NCBI GenBank assembly: GCA_025403435.1
Contig: CM046354.1
Coordinates: forward strand, 21,733,467-21,797,466
Length of the DNA: 64,000 bases
From: Artocarpus heterophyllus
Lineage: Eukaryota; Streptophyta; Magnoliopsida; Rosales; Moraceae
Direction: 5' to 3'
Shown: positions 1 through 10,123 of the stretch, piece by piece
How the letters are laid out: the number at the start of each line of letters is the position of its first letter
Numbering within the stretch: the first letter of the stretch is position 1
Made by a program: the position numbers and the translations under genes
Notes under the pieces: generated by a model
Told to the model about the DNA's origin: nothing
Databases searched by the model: none
What the model saw: only the letters and a program-made list of their open reading frames with translations

Positions 1-2469
1 TGTTTTCTTCTATGGCACTCAGGGAACCCTTTTATTTTGCATACTGCTTGCTAATAGATCAGGAGAGCAATTCAAAGGCATCTTGTAATCTTGTAGGAGA
101 CAGATTTTGGTTGATGCCATTTGATATTATTAGCATTTAAGCTTACCTATAGCTTCAAGAAATTTTAATTTGTAGCACCTTCCAAACTGCAAAGCTTCAA
201 CAGTCATTTCGTACTGGTTTACAAGATTCGGTTTTAGTTTTGTTTTGATGCTTTCTTACCAAGCTTCTTTTAATGTCCAAACTCTTCTTTTCTATACTTT
301 CTCTTGGAGGTCGTAAAAGAGATGCTTACTACATGTCCCGAGGGCCATTGGCGTCATTTAAAACACAATTACCTCCTTGACTAACATTTGGTTACATTCT
401 ATTCTTTTCATCCATGGGTACTTTTTTGCCCCAAATTCAAATTCAAAGGTATAGCATTATAAATTTTTGGAGTGCAGAGTATGCCACCAGGAATTCACAC
501 ACAAATAAATTACAAAACCACTATATACTTAATTCCTAGGATTTTTAGAAACTCAATCTGAATGTATTTGCCTACATCATGGTTTGAAGAGGCGTGCACC
601 TTAAAGGCAGCTTACGCTTTGGACTGCCTGAGGGACTCATCTCTAACTGGTCTATATGGAGATATACTACGGTCATGGATGCCACCCTGCTAATCATATT
701 CAACTTGGCGATTCATATATCCCAAGCAACATATCTTTCCTGTCAATAAAAAAAGTCAGGCAAGAATCACTACTATTCTTGAAACATAATTTAAAGCAGC
801 TAAGTCCTCATCAAGAGAAGAACCCACAGAGCTAGGGGACTGGCAAAAGCACTCTTAAGAAAACCATGACAATACTTTCGAAGATGCAACCGTGTCAAGG
901 GAAAAGGGATCTTCGCCCTGTACCTGGGGTCGTAAGAGGTGGAGTGACTATCATGTCTGCTTGAAAGCTACACTTATTGGATGACAATTGAGAGAAGAGT
1001 CTCTCAATTGTCTGTATTTTTTTTTATGTAACATGTAAATATGCTGAATAAGGTTATAATCTGTTTCCTTTTGCTAATATGCTAAGTTCCCTAAGGTTCA
1101 AGTTTAAAGGTTGGATATTTGTGTTTCTATTTATTTATTTATTTATTTCTTGAATTTTATCTGTTTTTGTTGTTGACGCTGAATTCCCTTGACATCCTTC
1201 AGCCCACATTTTCAGAGCTATCCTCGACCTGATAAGGAATATCAATCTTTTTCTATTCTACACAAAGAGAAGTCATTAGATTTGGTAAGAATGTACTTTG
1301 TGGTGGTTTTCGCGATTTCGGCTTCAAGAAATTGAACCGGGGAAAGCCACCCAACGGCTAAAGGAAGCTATTGCAATAGCAGCAAAAGAAACAGCGAAAT
1401 GCAAGGCAGCAAAGGAAGTAATCAAGTCAATTTCTGCTCAAGTGAGTTTTACACTTTGTTGGCAAATAAATAAATACATAAAAAAAAAACTCTGTGAACT
1501 TTGCAAGGTAGAAAAGTACCAAGGATGAACTCAAACATAAGATGGCTTAAAAATAAAATTAACTAATGCTTTGTTGTTTTTTCATTGTAGTCAAAGGACA
1601 TGGCTGAAAGGGTACCTACTCGAACAGAATGGAGCAGCAATACACCCTCATTATGTTTTGCTAGTCCTACTGAGGACATATCCACTGCTGCCACTGAACG
1701 AAGGAACAGTCCAGTGGTCTGCTGTTAACTGGAATCAATTCAAACAAACAGCCTGATGATTTGAAATGTAGCTAGAGCTGTTAGCAATAATGCTTTAACT
1801 GATACCGAAGTCTTGCATTCAGAAGCAACAACTAAGAATAAGGGTAGAGCAGTGAAACACGAGACTGCAAATGGGGATGAATGGATTGAGCAAGACGAGG
1901 CAGGTGTGTATTTAACTCTTGCTTCCTTGCCTGGAGGTCTCAAATACCTTAAACGTGTCCGCTTCAGGTACATTATAATGCATTTAGGTATAGTCAAAAA
2001 TTAGTTTCATTCAAAAATTAGGTACCTATATTATTTGAGTTGAGAATATCTGGTTATGATCATTTGCTTCTATCATATATATAGCTGTTTAGGATACCTG
2101 CATGAATCAGGAAGTCTATTTTAATCCATGAGCCCAAGGGCATAAAACTCCATTGTAAGCCAATATATTTTTGAGATAAAGTAATCATTTTTTTCACCTT
2201 ACAGCAACCTGATTAAGTAATCTCTAATCCCCCTATATGATCAATCATATATGACCTATTAGGAACCTAAATGACTTTGTCTCCACGGTGCTAAATGCAT
2301 ACTCTGTGGGAACTGGAAATCGGTTACTAACTTGTGTACCTAAAATCCTATCACTCTCAGTCGAAAACGATTCAGCGAGAAACAAGCAGAACAGTGGTGG
2401 ACTACCAATAGGTCTAGAGTATATCAGCACTTCAATGTTCATGTCGTTGACAAGTCTAGCATTGGCTAG
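1..2469 (+). pseudogene. Truncated PRAF-like pseudogene, upstream copy of the intact PRAF gene
   Basis: This aligns base by base with the intact PRAF gene at 10124-21841. What remains is a stub of exon 3 (1-26, its 3' end and donor site deleted), exon 4 (1203-1284, one extra T giving a frameshift), most of exon 7 (1311-1441), exon 8 (1591-1967) and exon 9 (2361-2469). A deletion fuses the start of intron 4 directly to exon 7, removing exons 5 and 6, so the RCC1 repeats and FYVE finger are gone. Exon 8 has an in-frame TAA at 1726-1728 where the intact copy has GAA. Exons 8 and 9 keep exactly the intact lengths (377 and 109 nt) and their splice sites. Exons 1-2 would lie left of the window. It cannot make a PRAF protein; transcription is possible but not shown. 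Confidence 0.92.
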
Positions 2470-2838
2470 GACGGAGAAAGGTTAGCTCACCGCCCTGCCA
2501 CTCGTCCAAGCACATATGAGAGCGGTTTCCAAATGGAAGTCTTTAGAAAACTCGGATGCTTTGCGTGAATTTGGCTGCCAAAGTGCTGGATATGTTTTCT
2601 AATTGTGTAGCTATGATGTCATTTTTCCTCGCATTGTCGTCCTTCTGGAATGTGTACAAATACATGTATATTAATATTTTGCATGTATATATGTCCCTAT
2701 ACATCTCACATTCATACTAATGCACCATATGTTCCCCTTTTGTGTTCAGAAAACGGTAAGAGTTTCCTGTTTATAAGCATACTCGTCTTGAATTCGTAAA
2801 ATATTTTTGCCAAGTTTGCATACTGTAAGATCTAGTTA
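1..2838 (+). repeat. Segmental duplication, left copy (partner 10948-22206)
   Basis: Exons, introns and about 370 bp of 3' flank match the right copy almost continuously. Similarity stops at about 2838 here and 22206 there, both just after a shared 'catactgtaagatc'. The right copy contains Copia-1 in intron 3; the left copy reads straight through at about 316, so duplication came before the insertion. Left-copy differences include the deletion in exon 3, the deletion of about 3 kb from intron 4 into exon 7, and scattered substitutions. Confidence 0.9.
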
Positions 2839-2844
2839 TACGCA

Positions 2845-3510
2845 TACCCATTAGGGTTGGACCATTTACGTAACTAGGATCGAGCTAGCAGACCAGACTT
2901 GTTATTGGGGTCTGCCCAACGAGCCTAACACGTTGTCAAGGTCAAGACTACAAGTCGAACACATTGTTAGGGCTAGGCTAGCAAACCAGACTCACCAATA
3001 GGATCATGCTAACATGTTGGACATGGCAAACGAACTCACTGTGAGGATTGGACTAGCCGACCAAACTCGTCGTTAGGATAGAAAGAGCCAGCCAGACACG
3101 TCGTATCAGGGTTGGAGTCAAACTCCAATATTGGGGTTCAAGCTCCGATTTCGGGGTTCCGGTTGGGTTTTGGGATCGGGGTTGAGGTTGGGTTTCAAGA
3201 CCGAGATTGTGGTCAGGATTCAAGACCTGGTCAAGGTTGAGGTTGGGGCCTGGGGCCTGGGGCTGGGGTTGAGGGTTGGGGTTAGGTTATTGGGCCGGGG
3301 TTAAGGTCGGGGTAGGGATCTGGGACCGTGGGATTGGAGTCAAGATCAGGGACTAGGGTTGGTGTAGGGACTCAAGACTAGGGTCGAGGTTGGGATTTGA
3401 GATCATGGTCAGGGTCGGGATCCGAGGTTGGGGTCGGGGTTAGGTTTTCGGTTTTAGGATCGAGGTTGAAGTCGAGATCTGAGATCAGGGTCGGGGTTAG
3501 GATCAAGATC
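2845..3510 (+). repeat. Left, G-rich arm of a large inverted repeat (foldback-like element)
   Basis: The arm consists of degenerate short units built on 'ggttggggtc' and 'ggatcgaggttg', with an outer part of 'gaccaga/gttagg' type repeats. The outer end contains 'ttacgtaactaggat'; the reverse complement occurs at the far end of the right arm near 7250. From about 3511 the strand composition flips from G-rich to C-rich. Arms made of short degenerate repeats are a known property of plant foldback elements and some Mutator-like elements. No transposase is visible. The left arm starts within a few bases of the PRAF duplication breakpoint. Confidence 0.7.
3245..3268 (+). other. G-quadruplex-type motif
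   Basis: Four runs of exactly four Gs (3245-3248, 3252-3255, 3259-3262, 3265-3268) are separated by loops of 3, 3 and 2 bases. More G runs follow to about 3300. This fits the standard quadruplex pattern and lies in the G-rich foldback arm. Folding is predicted from pattern only. Confidence 0.6.
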
Positions 3511-3602
3511 CCAAAACCCATAACCTATGACCCCAACCTTGGATCTCGGCCTTGACCACGATCTCAAATCCGAACCTCAACCTCAGTTTCGGATCCCGAC
3601 CC

Positions 3603-6600
3603 TGTAATGACCGAGGAAACGTCATCAATAAAACCTAATATTTAATTGGGTTTAATTAATGAAATTATTCTTAAAAATGTGAAATTTTGTAGAAATTGTA
3701 ATTTCTATGAAAATTACAATAAACTATGAATGAGCGGCATTGATTGCAAATTTTATGGCATATGTAATGCAATGGTGGATATTGTAAAATACAAATTTTA
3801 TGAGTTTGATGACTCAGAGATTTGTACATAATATCCATAAAATGAATTTCATGTCACAATTAATTGTGAAATTGTGATATAAACGAATGAATGATTAGAA
3901 TGTGAATAGGACATAAAGGTTGTCCTAACCCTAACCGGGGTAGAAAGGAGGCCATAGCAGTATAAGAATACTGCTAAATAAAAACGCAAATACAAAAAAT
4001 GTTATGATTGGCCTCCAAAAGTAAACGAAAAGTAAGTTAAATATTTTTATACAGTCTAAGGATAGAAAGTACACTGAATTGACCATGACAGTATAGGAAA
4101 AATACTGTGTAGTGAAAAATTACATAGTATAAATTTTTAACTCCACAAAGTGGACATTCCTTGATTTTCTATTGGGCCACATGTCAAGAAAAGTGGCCCA
4201 ATCACCTTGTGACACCTAGTGGTATACTCATGGGTTACCATGAGTCACCAAATGTGATAAGGATGCATTTAAGGCAAAGTTATCACAAAAATTCATTTCT
4301 TTTCTTTTGCTCCAAGATCCGGCAGCCATGTCCAAGAGCTCTAAAAAAATTTCTCAGCCCCCAAACTTTGGAAAAATACCCCCAAACAAGTTTTACAAGC
4401 AAGTACAAGGATTTTCCACAAGTTTTAAGGTAAAATCCTAAACTTTTTCATGAGTTTTCAAGGGATTTTTCATGGGTAAAGGGCAAAAATTAATCCATGG
4501 TATTTTTGCATGAAAAGGAAGTCCAAGAAGAAGTTCAAGAAGCCTTTGAAGGCTAGAAATCAAAAAAAGAGTTATTTGGGTAAGTTTTAAAGTTTAAAGT
4601 TTTGAATTTTGTTTTGATTTTATTCTTTCAAACCCATGAGGGGTTTTGAGCATGTATTTGATGGAATTTCAAGTATATGTGATGATTGGCAAGTTTGAGT
4701 TGTGAAACTTTAGTTTATAGTACAAAATCGCAATTTTTGCAAAAAGTTTTATTTTTGTAATTTTGATGTTAGGCTTTGCAAAAGTGATGTTTGAGTATGA
4801 GAATCTTTTGATTAAGGCATGGAATGGTTTCTGCAGGGGTAGAATTACAATTTTAAACGGATTTTTGTAAAAATGCCATAGGGACTAAATTGAAAGAAAA
4901 AGTTCCTTCTCGGCAGATTTGAAAAATAGTCAAAAACGCCCCTGTACAGTGAGATTTTGGGAAAAGTTAAAACATGAAAGTTGTAGATTTCGATGAAACT
5001 GTTAGGCCTGCAAACGGTTTGTTCAAAAACTCAATCGTTTGTGAGTTTTTTATTTTTCAAGAATTTGTTAAAAGTGAAAAAAGTGTTAAATGGCAAAAAA
5101 GTCATTTTTTAAAATGATTTAAGGTATGGTGCCTTAAGTAAAAATGATCCTTGAGAAAAATAGGAAATTTTGATGCAAAGAAGTAAATTTTAGTCCCGGG
5201 GGTAAAATCGTCAAAATTTTTAATTCAGGGACTAAACCGCAAAGTTTTATGAAAATGGGGCATAATTGAGAAATAAAGGGATTTGACCCACTAGGGTGTT
5301 ATTTTGAGATTAATATGTGGTTATTTTTATAAGAATAACGAAATCGAGCTCGGGTAGGTTAGTGGACCCACGAATGGCAAAATTGTCAGTTTTGTCCAAA
5401 TAACCCGAACCGTTTTGAAATGTTTCCAATGGAATAAGAAAACGACTAGAAAGGGTTCCCGCCCTTCGTTAGAAATAATATGGTAAAGTTAGATAAAAAT
5501 AAGAAAAAAACCAGTGGTTTTTAGAGTTGTACATAGTAATACAACTCAATTTGTTAACTAACGGATGTTTCGTATCGAAACATAGTGGAATTTGGCTAAT
5601 GGCTTTGTAATTGGCCAACAGGATCCTAGGAGTCTAGGAGAAGGGAAATCGAGGTTAAGTTGCCTGACATTCGCATCAAGTAAGTACCCTTCCCACCTAC
5701 AGTATGAAATGTAGGTTTAGAAAGAAATGTATGTATATGTATACATGTGCGCATAATTAAGTGTAAACTTGTATGTTTGCCATGATATGAATACCTAGGG
5801 GTATAGTCATGTATGAATAATTGTGAGCATATTAATGTGTACAAGTGTGTACAAGATGTTATGTACCTGTGTGTACAATAATGAAAATGAGCATGTGTAC
5901 CATGACTTCGTACCTGTGTGTATAATATGTTATGTACCTGTGTGTACAATAATGAAAATGAGCATGTGTATCATGATTTCGTACCTGTGTGTACAATGAT
6001 AAATACTTGAGTATGTATAAAGTATGTATCTGTGTGTGTATTTTATGTTAAGTACCTGTGAGTACGTTATGCTATATATACCTGTGCATATATTAATGTG
6101 TACCAATATGAATATTTTATGTTAAGTACCTGTGAGTACATTATGTTACATACCAGTGTGTATAATAATGTGTACCAGTGTTGTACAAGAGCATTTATGT
6201 TATGTATAACATGTGATCATCACTTCATGCATGGTATGATAACCATAATAAGTGAATTGGTAAACGAATCACCAAAAGTTAAGAAAAATGTCGTACCGGC
6301 TCCTAACTCAATGGGAGTTTAAAGGATATGTTACGGTCACGGTGTTACGTAGACCTAAATGAAATTGCGCAATGGTACGAACACTTGGGCCCTAGTAAAG
6401 ATAAGAAACGATGAGGATAAAGAAAGTTTATAAGAAAGCATAATTGATTCATGCATTCATATGAATATCCATGTGGGATTTATGGGACTTACTGGGCGTT
6501 AGCTCATTAAGTTTTTCATGCTGTAGGTATTCCGACGAAAAGGTCAGAATAATTCGTAATGATGAGCTGGCGGACGGATGATGTATGCAGACTGGGTATG

Positions 6601-6856
6601 GTTTCCGCCACAGTATGTTTTCCGCTGTATGGTGTTTTAAGGTATTTTGAAAGTAATGTTTAAAAGAAAGATGTTATGAAAGTAAAAGTATTAATTATGT
6701 AAATACAAGTATGTGAAAGTATTTTGGGAATTATCAAAGTTAATATAAGTAAATTATTTATTCCCGTTTTTTTTTTTTTAAAAAAAATTCCTAAATTTTT
6801 GCCCTAAAGTAAGTAAGAAAGAGTTTTATCACAGCCCGAAAATGCGGGTTGTGACA
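3603..6856 (+). mobile_element. Solo LTR of a Gypsy-type retrotransposon (family X, copy 1)
   Basis: The element begins TGTAATGACC and ends GGTTGTGACA, so it has TG...CA termini. It is flanked on both sides by GACCC (3598-3602 and 6857-6861), a perfect 5-bp target duplication. It contains no protease, reverse transcriptase or integrase reading frame, so it is a solo LTR of 3254 bp. Long LTRs with TGTAA/TGACA ends resemble those of the chromovirus at 56957-64000, hence the Gypsy assignment, which is inference. A second copy lies at 50247-52409. It interrupts the C-rich right arm of the foldback element, so it is younger than that element. Confidence 0.85.
5700..6220 (+). repeat. GT-rich tandem repeat inside solo LTR X1
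   Basis: Repeated variants of 'gtacctgtgtgtac' alternate with 'aataatgaaaatgagcatg'. The longest unit, roughly 47 bp starting near 5869, recurs near 5934. The truncated copy X2 carries the start of the same tract just before Copia-4 cuts it at 52410. Open frames here are by-products of the repeat. Confidence 0.7.
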
Positions 6857-7400
6857 GACCCTACGGTCCTGGATCCCCCCAGTCTTGGACCTGACCCCAA
6901 CCTCAACCCCCACCCCAGATCCCAACCTTGACCCTAACCCCAACCCCTGGTCCTAGATCTTGACCATAATCTTGGTCTTAAAACCCAACCTTGGCCTTGA
7001 TCCCCAAACCTAACCTAAACCCCGATATTGGAGCTCCAACCTTGATACAATGTGTCTGGTTGGTTGGCTTGATCCTGACGGCGAGTTTAGTCCGCTATTC
7101 CAATACTCAAACGAGTTAATTTGCCAACTCAACGCCAATGGCGTGTCCAACCTAACCTTAGCAGTGTGTCCGACCTACAGTCCTGACCTTTGACAACGAG
7201 TCCAACTCGTTGGGCGGACCTCGATGACAAGTCCGGTCTGTTAGCCCAATCCTAGTTACGTGAATGGTTCGACCTTGATGGTGAGTCTGCTCCGTCCGTC
7301 GGACCCCAATAATGAGTCCGACCTGACCTCAACGATGTGTCTAGCTTGCTTTTCCGACTTACACTGTGAGTTCGATATGCCGGCCCAACATTGATAGCAA
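6857..7400 (+). repeat. Right, C-rich arm of the foldback-like inverted repeat
   Basis: Together with 3511-3602 this forms the C-rich arm ('gaccccaacctcaaccc' type units), interrupted by solo LTR X1. The outer part at about 7240-7275 is the reverse complement of about 2850-2885, including the 'cctagttacgtgaatggt' stretch. Beyond about 7290 the repeat continues without a visible left partner, suggesting the left arm was trimmed at the duplication edge. Confidence 0.7.
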
Positions 7401-8930
7401 TCTTGGCATATCGAACTATTATAAATAGTTTGCAACCTTAGTAAAATCTTTGGTTGGCTGCAACCTAAGATTTTTGTATTATAAAAATTTTGGAAATAAG
7501 AAATTTTTGTTTCCATGATTTAAAAAATGGATAACAATTTAAAAAACAAAAAAGGATGTTACCAAATGTATTTTCAAAAAAAAAAAAGTTTTACCAAATA
7601 GACCCTAAGTTTTTTTTTTTTAAAAAAATAGATTTGGGGTTAAATCATTGTTTTAAACTCTTTTTAAATAAATGGTCAAATTTTTAAAAATTACAAAAAT
7701 GGCAATTTTTTTTAAAATAGTTGATCAATGATATATTGTTGATGTATGATTTATCACTGATTAACTTGGTGGTTTATCATTAATTAATTTAATAGTTTAT
7801 CAATGATTAATCAATAGTAGTTTTTTTAGAATTAATCAACACTAGTTAGCGACTAACCAATTTCACTTAATAATTTACCGATACATCAAAAATAAAATAA
7901 TTAATAAATCAATGATAAACCAGTTTATCAAAGAGAAACTATAGTCACTCAATGATGCATTGATATTAATCAATGATGTACTATTGAAAAAAACCAGAAA
8001 TTTTCCTACTTTTTAAAAAGTTCAATCAACTAGATCTTTACAGTTATATATATACACACACATGCATAAGTTAGAATATCACTTTTGTTCTCTCTCCAAT
8101 TTAAGACAAGTGTGGCTCCTAATCTTCTTTCTATTTTTTCTCCTTTTTTTTTTTTTACTTTTATTCTTTCATTCTTTTTTGCATTCCTTTTTCCCTTTTT
8201 TTCTTTCTATTAGCATTATATCCACCTATATTCTTATTCCTTTTTTATCCTTATAATCTCATATCCATTTTAGAATGTCTATTTTTTTTTTCGGTACACG
8301 CTTAGTGCATGCTTCCAACTAGTTTATTTTCAAAAATGGTAAAATAAAAGCCTGTTTTCTCTTTGAAAACAAGACTTTTTAGATTATCTCCATTGCGAAT
8401 ATTAATTTCAATATTATATTTGTCACCAAAAATATAAAAATGATATATTTAATGTATTATTTTATTTTATCATCAAATATATAATGCTAGTTAAAATGCT
8501 ATATGTGTTTGTTGTCTTAATTATTAAACATTAAAACTTGTAAAATTTAACTTTTAATTCTCAAGTAAAAGTAAACTTTTAATATTAGAATAATTAAGAA
8601 GTAAAAATATTGAAATCATTAAAATAAAAAATTCAATCTACTAAATCAAATGCCAAATTTACTTTAGGCCAAATTTTGTCACAAATTTACTATAAAGTTT
8701 TAACATATAACAAATTAAATATTAAAAATAATATTACATTGAATATTTTTTTTTGGCACTCAAGGTCCCGTTTGTTTTTGTTCTCAGAATTTTTGAAAAT
8801 GTTTTCATATGTTTTTTGAGATAAAAATTTTAAAAACACTCTCAATACAATTCTTAAACAATTCTCATTTTTCAAAACCAAAACATTTTTATTTATTTTA
8901 AAAACAATATTAAACAACCTCCTAAATGTT
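7401..8930. other. AT-rich intergenic DNA, no gene seen
   Basis: There are homopolymer A and T runs and short repeated 'ttatcaatgattaatc' phrases at 7720-7960. A pyrimidine-rich stretch at 8090-8220 creates a low-complexity open frame of Phe, Leu and Ser. The 'ggtcccgtttgttttt' start near 8764 resembles the end of a small inverted-repeat element but its other end is not clear. Nothing here supports a gene. Confidence 0.6.
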
Positions 8931-9579
8931 TAGGGTCCGTTTGGTAAATATACTTGAATTAGTGATTTAATTTGAGTTAGTGTGATTTGAATTAAGATTT
9001 GAGTTAATGATTTGAATTGTTATCCAAATTGACGTTTGGATGTGCATTTAAGTTTTAATTTGAGTATGAAATAAAATTAGAATTTATATTTAGAGAGTAG
9101 TAAAAATAGTTTTTGATTTATCAACAAATCTAATAAAATCTTAACGTTAACGATCATAAACAATATGTAATATGGATTATAATTTATTTCTCTTTTCACT
9201 AAGAACATAACAAAAAAAAAAAAGAATTATCTCAATTGGATAACAAATAAAAAAGTTATGATTTTTTCCTCAAATATAGGGGAGAGAATTAGGGTGCGTT
9301 TATTTCGTGGTTCGAATCACGGTTCAAATTATTTTACTACCGTATTTTCTCTCATAAAAATTTAAATCTTCATTTAAATATTCTATTCAAAAACTCGAAC
9401 CAAACGGGCTTTTAGTTTTTACTGTTGCAAAAATATCTAAGTATCTAAAATTTAAGAGGAGTCAAAACCTTAAAACTTGGATTCTTTTGATTTTGATAAA
9501 AATATATAATATCTAAAAAACTTTTAATACTTAAATTTAAATTTAAGTTTAAAAATTTTTTAAAACAAATGGCCCTAAA
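8931..9579. mobile_element. Small non-autonomous DNA transposon (MITE-like), copy 1
   Basis: The left end reads TTTAGGGTCCGTTTGGTAAA; the right end, reverse complemented, reads TTTAGGGCCATTTGTTTTAA, so the termini are inverted repeats. No coding capacity. A related copy lies at 22706-23170 on the other side of the PRAF gene, sharing stretches such as 'gtatgatttgaattgatga' type text and 'atctcaattggataacaaa'. The superfamily is not certain; a hAT- or Harbinger-like origin is possible. Confidence 0.55.
9292..9411. mobile_element. Nested MITE inside MITE copy 1
   Basis: About 120 bp is present here and absent from the related copy at 22706-23170, which gives the empty site. It starts GGGTGCGTTTATTTCG and ends CGAACCAAACGGGCTT, imperfect inverted ends, and is flanked by TTA (9289-9291 and 9412-9414). 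A TTA target duplication is typical of Tourist-like (PIF/Harbinger) elements. Confidence 0.55.
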
Positions 9580-10123
9580 TTTATGATTGACACGTTAATT
9601 CAACGTCACATTGGAGACGCTATGATTTCCTTCCCTAAAAGAGGACTCCATGGGATCAAATCAACGACACCACTCACTTCTCACCACTCACGCTCTCACT
9701 CAAGACACACTCAAACACCCACTTACCTTTACTTTACGTTCTGTCTCCCCTCCGACATTCTTTTGCTATTTTCCCTCCCTTTTCCCCACCACTTTCTCTC
9801 TCTTTCTTTTTTGTTTCCCCTCTCTCTTAACTCACCCTCGAACAAAACGAACAAAGAATCTTAGAAAACACATCCCAGAAAAAAAAAAAAAAAAAAGCCT
9901 TTCGGCTGCGCATGATTTTGTCATTGTCATTGCTGCTTAGTTCTCTTTGACTTCGTCCAAGCTTCTCATTTCCATGTCCTTTTTGTATTTGCACTCACAG
10001 ATGAAAGTTTATACACGGTGATTATTTGGAAGAAATTGGATCAATGGGACGTTTTACAGGAAATGGAGGTTAGGGTTTTGGATTTAACGTGAAGCTATTG
10101 CTTTTGCGTCTGGAAAATCAAAC
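9580..10123 (+). promoter_or_regulatory. PRAF promoter and leader region with two short upstream ORFs
   Basis: A CT-rich stretch at 9740-9840 and a run of A at about 9880-9897 look like leader sequence. 'gcactcacag' at 9991-10000 is a plausible acceptor for a leader intron. Two tiny upstream reading frames follow: 10001-10021 (ATG to TGA, 6 codons) and 10044-10073 (ATG to TAG, 9 codons). Both end before the main ATG at 10124. They could lower translation of PRAF. The transcription start cannot be placed from sequence alone. Confidence 0.5.

Noticed and set aside
3230..3310. Interstitial telomere-like sequence ('ggttaggg' phrases)
   Set aside because: The seven-base plant telomere unit is not tandemly repeated; phrases belong to the degenerate G-rich arm.
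4161..4433. 90-codon open frame in solo LTR X1
   Set aside because: Lies within a repeat with a second, diverged copy at about 50800-51060 whose frame is not kept; no recognisable domain.
5626..5949. 107-codon minus-strand open frame
   Set aside because: Low-complexity His/Thr/Tyr-rich translation of the GT-rich minisatellite in solo LTR X1.
8062..8256. 64-codon Phe/Leu-rich open frame that looks like a membrane protein
   Set aside because: Product of a pyrimidine tract; no promoter, homologue or codon signature.
9583..9940. Two overlapping open frames upstream of PRAF
   Set aside because: They cross a CT-rich leader and an A run; best explained as untranslated leader.
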